The notes: generated from the sequence alone by a model not told the origin. DNA of 64,000 nucleotides from Gonatopus flavifemur (GCA_018340375.1 JAFFJZ010000026.1:1-64000); one strand, 5' to 3'. Counted from the first letter of the stretch, positions 25,263 to 37,383 are shown. Numbers and translations: made by a program.

Positions 25263-28200
25263 CACTGTCGTTCAAGCACTCTCAACGACAACACTCGTAG
25301 AGTGTAACCTTATGCGATTGAGAATCATAATTTCAAAATTTATAATCACAAAAAGATTATCATTATTCAATTTATTCACTCAATTTCAAACATGATTGAT
25401 GGTTATGTTATTTTCTCAAATCTCTATCGATTTAGCCCAAGTTAATTTTTAATGTACTGATACGTGAAATTGTAATTCAATTCCACATGATTTGAAAATC
25501 AATGTAATAATACTTGAATATCATTTCATGTACCTTCAAGTTGAAATTTCATGTACACTGGTACATTAAGAGTGCATTAAGATTCAAGAAATTTTTAACA
25601 GTGTATTACGAATTGCTACCAGCTAAAACCAGGTTATCGGCGCAGACTTACACTAGACAACTGTAAAAACTGGCTGGAATTATCAAACTAAAAAGGCGTA
25701 GACGTGTCCAAGTTCGACTTCTCCATGACAACGCTCGACCCCACGTAGCTAAGATGACACAAGACTGTATTTCGCAGCTGGGTTGGGAAGTTCTACCACA
25801 TCCACCGTATTCACCAGACTTGACTCCTACCGACTACCATCTTCTCCGGCCATTGGAGAATTATTTACAGGATAAGGAATTTGATAATCTCGCTGATCTC
25901 GAGAATGCGCCGAACGACTTCTTCAACTCACGACCAAAACAATTTTGGACGGAGGGGGTGCAAAGTTTGCCAGAGCGTTGAGCACGAGTTGTAGATGCAG
26001 AGGGAGCGTACATCACTTATTAATATCATATTATGAAAATAATGAGCACTTTTTTTTTTTACTTTTTCTGTGTGTTGCAAGATTTCCTTACCAACCTAAT
26101 ATTTTATATTCATGGATTGTAGTTATTCGTTTTTGATTCTCATCACTCGTTTTTCAATCTGGTCATTCGTTCTTTATTCTAGTCATTGAGTTTTCATCCT
26201 AGTCATTTACTTTTGATTTCAGTCATTCGTTTCTTATTCTAGTCAATTGTCCTCATCTTAGTAATTCATTTTTTATTCTAGTCATGTCATAAAAGTTTTT
26301 ATGAAAAGGGCTATATGATGTACAAAATCCGATCGTGCAACCTTCCCGCGATGTACATCGAGTAACGCTAATGCTGACGGTTTTATCATTGTTAAATAGT
26401 GTTATGGGTTTATAACCTTTGATTCCGCTGCCCATAAACATTCAGGATATCCTTGACGAAATGGATTGAAAAAGAATGCCAAAAATTAACAGGTTTCGTT
26501 TGATATAGGATTATGGTGGTTCGGGGTTATGGGCTCATGGTATCACAGGGTTATGGAGTTTTGGGGTTATGACGTTTCATTCCACTGTCCAAACGTATTC
26601 GGAATGTCAGTAGAAATTTGCAATGATACAACCCGGGAAAAAAAATTCCATATATGGACCCATATATGGATTCATATATGGTTATATATGGAAGTAGGGA
26701 ATCTATCAGCATTGATCTCGCTTCCCTCTCCTTTGGTTTTTCATCACGTTCCATAAAAAATTGTGACATTTTTTGGCATTGGTCTGACCTCCAAACCCAA
26801 AAATTTACTTTTTGTGTGGCTGTGTAATCAATTATTGAGTATTCACTCAAATTATCACCACTGCTAGAATAAAGGGCGAATTTTTGTTCATTTTTCAGAG
26901 GTGGTTACAATTTGAATGAATACTCAATAATTGATCGTATTATATGTTGTACGGAAATGGGTGTATGTTCGGTTCTTGAGACGTTTACCTTAACCCATTA
27001 ATGCCCATGGCGAAACCGCTGGGCCGACGGGGGAAGTAACTATTGGAAATAGGATATCTGGGTGGACGATGAAAATCCACGGAGAAAAAAAATTTTTACA
27101 ATTTGTTTAAACAATTTGTTGAAAATATCAATTCAAGTGGATGAAAACCCCGGGATCGTGTTCTACGAAAAATTTCATATAAGAATAGGTGGTTTGGAAA
27201 GTTTTCAACCACCGTATTGGTTTGTAAATAACAATTGGGGTCCCCATGCAATAACCACGTAGGCGCTCGAGAAGCGGCATAAGTATTGTCCAAGCCATGA
27301 CGTCAAGGGTCGAAAAAAAAATTCGGAATTTTGAAAATCTAGAAATACTGGACAATAGGGCTTGAAAAATGAATATGAGTCTCCGTTGACGATGTTTTTC
27401 TAGGATTAGTAGTTTTCGAGAAAAAAAATAAAAACTATCTATTCTTTCGCACCACAAATCAATGTTTTCCAATATTAAACTCGTTCAAACTCGGTCATTT
27501 TTCGATGTATCTTGATGAATCTTCCGGATTCTGATTCGTAAGACTTCCCCGAAGACAACAGTGTATAAAAAATTCATAGAAGTTGATGATAAATCACCAA
27601 TTTTTTAATCCAAAGTGAAAACCCTGTTTTCCATGCTTTGCATTGAAAAAGTGTCAGGGGAAGTATGAGCTACAAAAAACTTCCAGCGACAAAGTTGTTC
27701 ACTAGTATATGGACAAACTTTGTGGAAAGTTTCAGATCGATTGGACTCTTAGTTCGCGAAATACAGCGGTTTATTTATTAACGCGCGACCGAAATTTTTC
27801 ACCATTTTGCGTCATCCATCAATTAAATATCAAGGTCCGTAGGAAAGATTGTGTTCGCTCAATATTTGAACCTGGGTTTATGTTTTTGGGGTCAGAAAAT
27901 TCGAATATCGAACTATTTTCGCAAAATTCTGTATCCATTTCTCTTGAATGAACAATTCCATTGTTTATAACGTTATTATGGAAATACAATTGACCAAAGA
28001 GAAATATTTTCTTGACAACAAAAGTTTCTTATCTTGCGATAATTAGATTTTTAACACAAAAATTTTTATCAAAACACTTGTACTTTCATGAGTATCATAA
28101 GTATATTTGAATAAATTCACATGGCCTGTATTACATGGAGTATCAAATTTTTTAAACAACACATTATACAACAAACAAACAATACATGTATTGTTTTTTA

Positions 28201-28281
28201 AACAATACATTTTATAATACATTTTCCTAATACGGTTGCAATTAACTTTGTAATGTTGTGCCTTTCACAAATCGATTATTT

Positions 28282-28490
28282 TTACACCTCTCCCCCAACT
28301 TTAGCTATTAATGCATCAAAAAATTCTTTTCCCTTTGGAGAGAGATATTTCATAAGATAATTTGAATCATTCTGCTTCTCTTTAGGAATGCCCACTGGTT
28401 CAGTGAGTGGTGCTCCGTCTAAATGCTGTACGGTTAATGATTGTTCTATGAAAAATGTTGTACCGTCCCGATTTTCATAATTATTATGGA
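28282..28490 (-). CDS. Exon-like open frame in left palindrome arm
   Basis: The minus-strand frame reads YENRDGTTFFIEQSLTVQHL, then DGAPLTEPVGIPKEKQND, SNYLMKYLSPKGKEFFDALI and a TAA stop at 28282. It lacks a start codon, so it may be a captured 3' exon. The composition is protein-like (charged helix, few rare codons). I do not recognise the family. Its mirror copy lies at 28519-28739. Confidence 0.35.
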
Positions 28491-28518
28491 AATACTATTA
28501 AACAAACATTTGCTTGAC

Positions 28519-28739
28519 AAGAAAAGTTTCAACATAATTATTATGAAAATCGGGACGGTACACCATTTTTCATAGAACAATCATCAACCGTACAGCATTT
28601 AGACGGAGCACCACTCACTGAACAAGTGGGCATTCCTAAAGAGAAACAGAATGATTTAAATTATCTTATGAAATATCTTTCTCCAAAGGGAAAAGAATTT
28701 TTTGATGCATTAATAGCTAAAGTTGGGGGAAAGGTGTAA
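28519..28739 (+). CDS. Exon-like open frame in right palindrome arm
   Basis: About 73 codons lie between a TGA and the TAA at 28737-28739. They read QHNYYENRDGTPFFIEQSST, then VQHLDGAPLTEQVGIPKEKQ, and end IAKVGGKV. It differs from the left-arm copy at only a few residues (for example L/S, P/Q, S/L), and both stay open. There is no initiator ATG. It could be a terminal exon of a host gene carried by the element, or an old piece of the element's own gene. Confidence 0.35.
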
Positions 28740-30714
28740 GAATAATCGATTTGTGAAAGGCACAACATGACAAAGTTAATTGCAACCGTATTAGGAAAAT
28801 GTATTATAAAATGTATTGTTTAAAAAACAATACATGTATTGTTTGTTTGTTGTATAATGTGTTGTTTAAAAAATTTGATACTCCATGTAATACAGGCCAT
28901 GTGAATTTATTCAAATATACTTATGATACTCATGAAAGTACAAGTGTTTTGATAAAAATTTTTGTGTTAAAAATCTAATTATCGCAAGATAAGAAACTTT
29001 TGTTGTCAAGAAAATATTTCTCTTTGGTCAATTGTATTTCCATAATAACGTTATAAACAATGGAATTGTTCATTCAAGAGAAATGGATACAGAATTTTGC
29101 GAAAATAGTTCGATATTCGAATTTTCTGACCCCAAAAACATAAACCCAGGTTCAAACATTGAGCGAACACAATCTTCCCTACAGATCTTGATATTTAATT
29201 GATGAATGACGCAAAATGGTGGAAAATTTCGGTCGCGCGTTAATAAATAAACCGCTGTATTTCGCGAACTAAGAGTCCAATCGATCTGAAACTTTCCACA
29301 AAGTTTGTCCATATACTAGTGAACAACTTTGTCGCTGGAAGTTTTTTGTAGCTCATACTTCCCCTGACACTTTTTCAATGCAAAGCATGGAAAACAGGGT
29401 TTTCACTTTGGATTAAAAAATTGGTGATTTATCATCAACTTCTATGAATTTTTCATACACTGTTGTCTTCGGGGAAGTCTTACGAATCGGAATCCGGAAG
29501 ATTCATCAAGATACATCGAAAAATGACCGAGTTTGAACGAGTTTAATATTGGGAAACATTGATTTGTGGTGTGAAAGAATAGATAGTTTTTATTTTTTTT
29601 CTCGAAAACTACTGATCCTAGAAAAAAATCGTCAACGGAGACTCATATTCATTTTTCAAGCCCTATTGTCCAGTATTTCTAGATTTTCGAAATTCCGAAT
29701 TTTTTTTTCGACCCTTGACGTCATGGCTTGGACAATACTTATGCCGCTTCTCGAGCGCCTACGTGGTTATTGCATGGGGACCCTCAATTGTAAACAATTT
29801 CGAATACTCCATACCCGTTCGTGCCCACGGTGAAACTGCTGGCCCTACGGGAGAAGTAACTATTGGGAATAGGATATCTGGGTGGAGGATAAACATCCAC
29901 GGAGAAGAAAAATTTTTACAATTTGTTTAAACAATTCTTTGAAAATTTTTTTTCAGCGGATGTTCATCCTCGACCCAGATATCCTATGTCCAATAGTTGC
30001 TTTCCACGTAGGACCAGCAGTTTCACCTTGGGCACGAACGGGTATGGAGTATTCGAAATTGATTTTAATTTTTATTTACAAACAAATGCGATGGTTGAAA
30101 ACTTTCCAAACCACCTATTCTTATATGAAATTTTCCGTAGAACACGATCCCGGGGTTTTCATCCACGTGAATTTATATTTTCAACAAATTGTTCAAACAA
30201 TAATTGTTTAAACAAATTGTAAAAATTTTTTCTCTCCGTGGATGTTCATCCTCCACCCAGATATCCTATTTCCAATAGTTCCTTTCCCCGTAGGCCAAGC
30301 AGTTTCGCCATGGGCATTAATGGGTTAATTCAAAAAATAATGTCAGAATTTTGTTTGTGACGTTGTGAATCGTCACAAGGATTCGCATTGTGGCACTGCA
30401 CACAATCCTTGCGCAAGGAATTAACAAGATTATTTAGGATCACATGAAAGTTCTCAAAAAGTAACTCGACTGTCGCTCGCTCGTATGAGAATCAGGAGCA
30501 CACATACCTTTTCCAAATATCCCTGTTCTTCCCTGATTCCTCTCCCTTTACGATTTTTTTGAGGTTTCTCCCCGGAGGAGGCAGCGCTACCTACACCACG
30601 AGGAGGGGGATGCTTGAAACACCAGCGAACCCTCTCTTTTCATCGCTCTCCAACTCCAGCGTGAGAAAAGGACGGGAGGATGGTTCCCGTAAGGCTACCG
30701 TTCCATATTACAAA

Positions 30715-31022
30715 TATTAACTACGGCACGGAACGTGCAGAATGAACAGCACCAATCAAATTCATTCCGCTGTTTTCTCTTCCCTACTGTCCCATGAACG
30801 GAAAAAGTAGCGAGAGCGGATCGCGGTACCAATAATTTTCAAATATGCCTGTTTTATCTGGATTCATCCAACAGTCACTGAGAATTCTGAGAATCTATTG
30901 GTTCCGCGATCCGCTTTCCGCTACTTTTTATGTTCATTGGACAGTAGGGAAGAAAAAAACAGCGGAATGACTTTGATTGGTGCCGCTCATTCCGCACGTT
31001 CCGTTCCGTTCCGTTGTTAATT
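30715..31022. mobile_element. Palindromic MITE with TTAACTACGGCACGGAACG ends
   Basis: The left half starts TTAACTACGGCACGGAACGT and the right half ends ACGTTCCGTTCCGTTCCG then TTGTTAA. The inner segments CAGCGGAATGA, CTACTGTCC and CGCGATCCGCT pair with good complementarity. The terminal TTAA could be a piggyBac-like duplication, but the ends are not precise. Confidence 0.6.
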
Positions 31023-31327
31023 TTTATTCCATGGGACGGCACCGTTACATCATGGAACTCTCTTTATCTCTCTCCATTCTCAGCTCGAGAGAAACGTAAA
31101 GACGACATCCATCGTTGCATCTTTCCCCACCCCGAAGCTAGACAAGGACAACCAAGAATGGGAAAGAGGTCCGAAAACGCACCCACATACCCACACTCAC
31201 CTATTGTAACGAAAATCTTAGTTCCAACAGAGGGTCCCAACGTAAAGATTGAGTTGAGCTAATACGGCGAACTTACGAACATTTTCGTTGGTGAAGAAGA
31301 AGGATGTGGCCATCTTGCCTGTCACTT

Positions 31328-31956
31328 CACGGAGGGAAAAAATTTGCTGACGCAGCAAATCGAGGTATTATACACTGAGAAAACAGATATCTTGAAAAAT
31401 ACCATAATTTATGGATTTTCAGCGCTGGTCTGACCCGAGTCGGAATATTCACTTGCATGAATCTCTAAAAGTACCATAATTTCTTGGACTTTTTGAAATA
31501 AGTATGGTATAAAAGTCCAAGACATTATGGTACTTTTAGAGGTTTTTTCAGGTAAATATTTAGACTCGGTCAGACCAGCGCAGAAAATCCATAAATTATG
31601 GTACTTTTTAAGATACCTTTTTCTTCGTGTATATAGAATAGCAAAATTTTTTGCTGACCTAGCTATAAATTTGCTATAACAGCAATCGTGTTAGCTACGA
31701 CAGCAATTTTTTAGCTCTGGCAGCAAAAAATGTTTGCTCCACCAGCAAATTTTCAGTATTATATACAGAATAGCAAACAAATTTTGCTGGGATAGCAAAC
31801 ATTTTTTGCTGCCACAGCTAAAAATTCGCTGTCGCAGCTAACAAGATTGCTGGAACAGCAAATAGTTTGCTGTCACAGCAAAAAATTTGCTGCTCTGGCA
31901 AAAGGAACCCAGCAAAAGTAGATTTCGCTGCCACAGCGAATTACTTTTTCTCCGTG
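31328..31956. mobile_element. CACGGAG-ended AGCAAA/TTTGCT element, copy 2, with nested insertion
   Basis: This is the same element as 2647-3016: 370 bp once the nested insertion and its duplicated TA are removed. Here the flanking dinucleotide is TT on both sides (31326-31327 and 31957-31958), whereas copy 1 has TA. The target is therefore not strictly TA. Confidence 0.8.
31373..31629. mobile_element. CACTGAGAAAAC-ended MITE nested in copy 2
   Basis: Ends are CACTGAGAAAACAGATATCT and its partial complement ending TTTTTCTTCGTG. TA is duplicated (31371-31372 and 31630-31631), and the uninterrupted site is seen in copy 1 (GGTATTATATATAG). The arms contain ACCATAATTTATGGA and GACCAGCGC words. 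A truncated relative lies at 46202-46432. Confidence 0.85.
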
Positions 31957-32889
31957 TTCTCTTACAAACGAGCTACGGCGAGGATATTCAGAGACGTTTT
32001 GTTGAAAAATTTTGCAATTACGAAATAATTCAGCAACAGTGTGGAAGTGCCAGTGCGGTACGTTCCCGCGAAGACGAGTTGAGGTTACAGTGTGCTTTCG
32101 CGTGGCATCCTCCACGTGCTTCGTCCTTGATTCTCTTTCGCCCCCTTTCTTCTCGTATACTAGATTCTTCCCTTCAATCATGTTTGCTTCCCCTCGAGTG
32201 TTTTTCATGGTCGCGGTTCTCCGGTTGATGGGAGACAAGGGCATTTGTTTCCGACGGAACATGAGATGAATTGTTCCGTTGCAGTTGAATAATCCATCGC
32301 ATGGGAGAGCACCCTTAAACGTGATAGGAGGCTCTGAGCTGCCATTGCATCTTGGCTTCAATGATTATCCACATAAAACACCAAGAATTCTATTTCAAGA
32401 ACAAGAATAGAATTCTTCAAGAACTCTTTTCGAACTGATGAATTCATATAGAGCTCTGGAGGAGTTTGGTGTTTTGGACATTAACGAGTTCTTTGAGAAC
32501 TCGGGAAATATTGTTTTAATACTCCCAAAGAACTTTTCAATGTCCGAAACATTGAAGCTCTACGCTGTAAAAAAATTTCACCGGAAAATTCCAGTACATG
32601 TACTGGAAGCAATTAACCTGTACATGTACCGAAAAATTTTAGCACATTTGTACTGCACAAATTCAGTGCAAATGCTATGAGATTTCAGCATCAAAACTGG
32701 AAATTTTCTGAGCCTCAGTACTGGAATTTTTCAGTACATGAACTGGACTTTTCCAGGACATGTATTGGAAAATTAATGCCGAGAATATTCATGAAAATTA
32801 GAAAAAAACTTGCTTACACAAAGTGATTTTGCACGGTCCTTGTGTTTCAAGATGATTGAGAAACTTCATCATCCATGTAGATGGACAGA

Positions 32890-32990
32890 AAGTTATATCT
32901 ACCTCACGGGATTCGGATCTACACTTTTCTACCTGCCTACCAACTAAAACCTAAGACCTAACTGATGAGCTATAGCGCGACATGCTGAAG
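32890..32990 (-). ncRNA. tRNA-derived sequence
   Basis: On the minus strand, TATAGCTCATCAGTTAGG resembles an A box, and GATCCGAATCCCGTGAGG about 45 bp later resembles a B box. It probably derives from a tRNA or SINE and is not a functional gene. Confidence 0.3.
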
Positions 32991-33006
32991 GGCCAGCTTG
33001 GGTTCC

Positions 33007-33292
33007 CAGTAAACATTTTTCCCCTCAACATTTCAAACATTCATTATGTTCTCTAAATGCTAACAGAAAGTTCTCTAATGCGTCGATTTCGGAAATCTTT
33101 TTGATGCCTTTTTCATGAGGTCTGGAAGTTATCAGAATGTGATCCAAGTCAACTTTCTGATAACTTCCAGACCTCATGAAAAAGGCATCAAAAAGATTTC
33201 CGAAATCGACGCATTAGAGAACTTTCTGTTCGCATTTAGATAACATAATGAATGTTTGGAATGTCGAGGGGAAAAATGTTTACTGGGTTACT
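33007..33292. mobile_element. Near-perfect palindromic MITE, CCCAGTAAACATTTTTCCCC ends
   Basis: The arms are about 130 bp each and almost fully complementary, passing through TTCTCTAATGCGTCGATTTC and CATGAGGTCTGGAAGTTATC. The high arm identity suggests recent insertion or arm conversion. No clear target duplication is visible. Confidence 0.75.
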
Positions 33293-34336
33293 ACACATGC
33301 TTCATATTTAGAATACACAAAGGAAGAAGTCTTCGAAAAACCTCATATATCAATTTTATTCGCGACAATTACAATTAATATTCAAAATCTCAATCAGGAA
33401 ATTGACAATATAAAGACTTGGAATTTTTCCTGCCAGAAATAACAAAGTCCAATAAAAGTGAAAAATTTCAGTGTAACAGTGATTGAATTCCAGCATAACT
33501 GGGAAATTCATTGCATAGCAACTGGAAAATTCCATCACACGACCTGATCACTGCAGTCCAAAACTTGTATAATTCAATTGCATAGTAACTGGAAAATTCT
33601 ATCACACAACATGAAAATTGCAGTTTCAAACTTGTATGATTCTAGTAAACCAACGATTAAGTTTTTTTTCTAAGTTCAAAATTTTTTCCAAGTCCTCACT
33701 GAGGGGATACTTTTTTCTGGTGCACAAGAACTGTAAAATTGTAGTACGAACCCATAGAATTTTCGCAAAATCATGACAAAATTCCAGTACAAGGACTGAA
33801 TTTTCAGTTATGCTTGGTGAATTTTCAGTACCGTACCAACAAAATCTCTGTACATGTACTGGAATATCCATATTCCAATACTAACACTGGAAATTTCCAG
33901 ATTCTTTTTACAGTGTATATGAATTCATCAGTTCGAAAAGAGTTCTTGAAGAATTCTATTCTCGTTCTCGAAAAATAATTTTTGGTGTGTTATCTGGGTA
34001 AAAATGGAGAAAAATTCGAAACATTATGAATTCATTTTTGTATAAATTCATAGACTGAATATAAAATGAAATATAATAATTAATTACATGTGAATTCAAC
34101 AAATACAAGTGATTACAATAATTTATTCAATTAGATATATTCATGAACGATTAGAATGATTAATTAGAATGTTTCATTCATTCAGAATTTTCACGGACGT
34201 CCTAATCAGATGAACTTACTTATAACTGTAAAGTATACATCGTAGAAATAATTTTTCATACTTCACTTTACATGCAATATATGATTTATGCAAAAATGAA
34301 TTCATATAGTTTTGAATTTTCGTCTATTATTAACTA

Positions 34337-35627
34337 CAGGTTGGTTGAAAAGTTTCTGCGCTCGAAATGAAAGAATACTGTTTTTGTTACGGAATATATT
34401 TTTTCATTCAATATAATCTCCTAGAAGCTCAATACACTTGTTCCAATGATCTTCCAATAATTTTATCCCATCCTTATAATGGTTTTCCGGAAGCTCTGCA
34501 AAATAACCGTCTACGGCTGCTATGGCCTCTTCATTCGACGAAAAATGCTTTCCACGAAGGAATTGTTTGAGATTTCTGAAGAGATAGTAGTCGCTGGGAG
34601 CCAAATCTGGCGAATACGGTGGATGTTCAAGCAATTCGTACTTGAGTTCTTTGAATTTAGCCATCGTCAAAACACTTTTGTGAGCAGGTGCATTATCTTG
34701 ATGAAAAATGATTTTTTTCTTCTTTAAACCAGGTCTTTTCTAACGAATTTTCTCATCCAGCTGATCCAAAAGGCTGCAGTATTATTCGGAGTTGATTGTT
34801 TCACCTTTCTGAAGATAATCAATGAACAAAATTCCTTTCGCATCCCAAAAAACTGATGCCATAACCTTCTTTGCTGATCGTTGTGACTTCACCTGCTTTG
34901 GAGCTGAACAACCAGCTTCAGTCCACTGTAAACGTTCTTGTTTCAATTTAGGATCATGGTGGTAGATCCAAGTCTCATCCATAGTTATAAAACGACGCAA
35001 GAAGTCGGTTTTATTCTGCTTAAAACGCTCCAAATTACGCTGAGAAATTTGTTTTCGATCCAGTTTTTGTTGAATTGTTAACGTGTGCGGCACTAACTTT
35101 CCAAACAGTTTTTTCATACGTAATTCTTCATGTAAAATATGGAGTACTCGTTCGTCTGAGATGCCTATGGCATTAGCAATTTCACGCTTAGTCAAACTTG
35201 GATCTTCACTAACCATATTATGTACATGCTCAATGATTTCTGCTGTGGTTGCAGTTTTTGGTCGTCCTTTGCGTGGATCATCTTCAAGGCTAGTACGGCC
35301 ACGTGTAAATTCACCAGCCCAAAATTCAACGGTGCGTTTTGAAGGTGAGGACTCCTTATACACTTCTAACAATTGTTCATAAATTTCCTTTGCTTTTACA
35401 CCCTTCAAAACAAAGAATTTAATGACTGCACGATATTCAATTTTTTCCATATTAAGAAAAATGAATGACACGTCAACTTCAAATGGCTTGTAAACAAAGA
35501 ATGAATTGACAGAATGACTTGTAACTTTGCATGTGTTCTCAGGACAGATATACCAACTTGAGAAAAAAAAAGTTTTGAGCTAGCAGTGCTATCTCTTGGT
35601 GAGCGCAGGAACTTTTCAACCAACCTG
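34337..35627. mobile_element. Mariner element with complete 27-bp inverted ends
   Basis: The ends start CAGGTTGGTTGAAAAGTTTC and continue TGCGCTC. They differ at a single base between the two sides. TA flanks both ends (34335-34336 and 35628-35629). At 1291 bp it is the usual size for mariner, and it carries a nearly intact transposase on the minus strand. Confidence 0.95.
34404..35450 (-). pseudogene. Mariner transposase (DD34D), two nonsense codons, otherwise in frame
   Basis: The start MEKIEYRAVIKFFVLKGVKA is followed by paired helix-turn-helix domains (SPSKRTVEFW and TKREIANAIGISDERVLHIL). The catalytic motifs are ITMDETWIYHH, FHQDNAPAHKS and PPYSPDLAPSDYYLF, with the mariner spacing of 34 residues between the second and third Asp. 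The frame is continuous over its whole length. It is broken only by TAA at 34782-34784 (after TINSE) and TAG at 34740-34742 (after EKIR). It ends in ELLGDYIE. It is a recently active copy. Confidence 0.93.
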
Positions 35628-35629
35628 TA

Positions 35630-36837
35630 TTTTGTCCAATTTATAGTATGATAATTTGTACGACATTTTTGACGTGCCTGTACGATAATGTACGATAATT
35701 CTTCACGGCTCATACGATAATTCAGAGCAAAAAAGTTGACAACCCTGATGTGAAGGTGAATAATTACTCACCAACATCGTTTCCACTCTCATGATTGTAA
35801 ATTTCCTCGGTTTTCACAAATGAACAACATGTTCCCTCCATATATTGGATACTTTTCGTTTTTATTAAGTGCTGTGGTACAATTTTTGAGTGAATAATTT
35901 ACTCTTCATTCTTTTCACACCATTTCACACTTTGAGACGTGAGTTGATGAGATGAATATGTCAAAACTGGCTTCTTCGCGGTTTTTCCCAATTTTGGCCG
36001 CCAAATTGAATTCGCCATCTTGTTTTTTGGGAATATCATGACGAGATTTTCAAGAGCAGACATTCACGCTGCTGATTAATACCGTTTGAGTGATGTGTCA
36101 ACATTTTTTCATGCTCAAACATTGATTTTTGTAATGAAATCACGGAAAATCGTGGACTTTTCTTGAAAATTAGTTCATAACAATTTCGAATCACATTCTA
36201 GGTCAAAATTCTAGATGGCATTTAAAAGAGGAGGTTTCCAACCATTGGAAAAGCTATATTTCAATTTTTCCATGAAAATTTACGCAGCTGAAAGTTGACC
36301 GGGAATTCATGACATTTCAGACGAATAGGATTAATGTGACTATAGGAATTTCTCTGAGTGTACGGGAAATTGATTCTTTCATTTCATTGGGTAGCATGAA
36401 CTACGATGTTGTGAAACAAATGTCTCTGATATACCTGCATTTTATTAGTACGGAAGGAAAAAAATGTGACTGATAAAATCGAGACAATCTCACGTTCGTA
36501 ATTATTTTTAGTATTTAGATTGGTCTATCATTCCACGTATACGAGTTATTCGAATAAAGTTCTTCACAGAAGAAGAATGGAAAAATACAAGAATATATTG
36601 ATCAGTGCATGTATAACTTTAACTTATGTCGAATGGATATCAACGTACAGTGTTGTATGTTACTGGGACATGAGATCGACCCAAAGAATGGGTAAGAGAA
36701 GCATCAGTCTCATTGATCAAGAAAACTCACAACTCAAAAGCACCATCTCATCTCATTGAACTCAAAAGGAACCAAATTACTTATTCAATAGAAATAGAAC
36801 GTGTCAATAAGAAAATGAACGATAAACTCAATTCGGT
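35630..36837. other. No gene recognised
   Basis: AT-rich sequence follows the mariner. The open frame at 36520-36759 has no recognisable domain and no splice context. Confidence 0.4.
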
Positions 36838-36975
36838 ATTTCCCATAGACATAGAAATATATGGACCGAGCATAAACCTCCTTGATGGACGAGGGGAATG
36901 AAGGTATTGCGGGGAGGGCGATGAGGTAAAGTTGCGCACAGATTTGATTAGCCATGCATCTGCACATGCGTAGTA
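36838..36975 (-). repeat. Repeat with CGGTCC-TATATTTCTAT word, inverted copy at 42750-42872
   Basis: The minus strand reads TGCGCAACTTTACCTCATCG and CTCGGTCCATATATTTCTAT. The same order occurs on the plus strand at 42750-42872. The two inverted copies bracket the CAGTACTGG arrays and the TG...CA element, so they may be ends of a larger old element. Confidence 0.5.
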
Positions 36976-37383
36976 ATTTAAACAGTTGATCGTCGCACGA
37001 ATTTTGAGAGTAAATACTGAACCTCTCAACTGTGGTTATCTTTTACTATTTTTATTCATTCCTGAGGAACAATCAAGTTAATTACGAATAAACTATTACT
37101 TTCTACTATCAGAATGAAATGAATGATCGTACAAAAATGGTACAGTGTTGTGTCCCTGGTGGCAAAAATCGATCCGACTATCAAATTTTGGTATCAAGAA
37201 CACAAAATAAGAAAATTTCTCTCTATAAGTATAATCATTCACAGTATTCACAGTGTATAGAATACAATGTGAAGAAAATTTGATTTTCCATGTGAATTTA
37301 AAACGGTTTTTCGTTCAAGATTACCGAGGATTGTGCATTTTACATTTTTTTCTACATTGCCTTATCAAAATCATTCTATACCC

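Larger units (their letters stand above)
22383..25603. mobile_element. 3.2-kb CACTGTT-ended fold-back element (copy A)
   Basis: Ends are CACTGTTGAAAATTTCT and the complement of CACTGTTAAAAATTTCT. TA flanks both sides (22381-22382 and 25604-25605), inside a mariner gene. Within it, two arms (about 22920-23522 and 23631-24350) are inverted copies around a loop of about 108 bp. Each arm contains a 62-codon open frame starting MQYGFDFPDQYGF. A tRNA-like segment lies at 22745-22860. Copy B (57203-60773) is the reverse complement of this element. Ends and variable 2-bp duplications point to a CACTA/EnSpm-like element (inference). No transposase is present. Confidence 0.8.
21792..25990 (+). pseudogene. 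Mariner-family (DD34D) transposase, frame-broken and split by an insertion
   Basis: The N-terminal part (21792-22107) starts MEQSALQAITYYEFLG and contains the helix-turn-helix segment DTSFEDKPRSGRKSAV. A frameshift near 22100 moves to the next frame, which holds the first Asp in ITGDESWVLYI and ends at GLLY (22382). The reading resumes after the 3.2-kb element at 25606 with YELLPAKT, then LLHDNARPHVAKM (second Asp) and PPYSPDLTPTDYHLL (third Asp). Two stop codons follow, after TRQL and at PER-TGA-ARVV. Joining across the insertion restores the expected LYYELLPA motif. It is inactive. Confidence 0.88.
26994..30324. mobile_element. piggyBac-type giant palindrome with TTAA duplications
   Basis: TTAA flanks both sides (26990-26993 and 30325-30328). 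The ends are CCCATTAATGCCCATGGCG and its complement, which is the pattern of piggyBac-superfamily insertions. The interior is a near-perfect inverted repeat with arms of about 1.24 kb (27242-28486 and 28535-29782) around a loop of about 50 bp. The right side has extra subterminal copies at 29830-30320. Long open frames such as the MDKLCGKFQIDWTLSSRNTA pair (27709-27951 plus, 29070-29312 minus) are mirror images of each other. No piggyBac transposase is present. Confidence 0.88.
32563..33915. mobile_element. CACTGT-type element with CCAGTACATGTACTGG words
   Basis: Ends are CGCTGTAAAAAAATTTC and the complement of CACTGTAAAAAGAATC, with TA on both flanks (32561-32562 and 33916-33917). Both subterminal regions are filled with CCAGTACATGTACTGGAA-like words. 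It carries a tRNA-like segment (32890-32990) and a near-perfect nested palindrome (33007-33292). The surrounding sequence (32387-32450 and 33917-33975) is itself an inverted repeat, suggesting insertion into a larger palindrome. Confidence 0.65.

Noticed and set aside
27709..29312. Paired 80-codon frames (MDKLCGKFQIDW) on opposite strands as genes
   Set aside because: They are mirror images in the arms of the piggyBac-type palindrome, with no splice or promoter context. Conservation follows from arm similarity.
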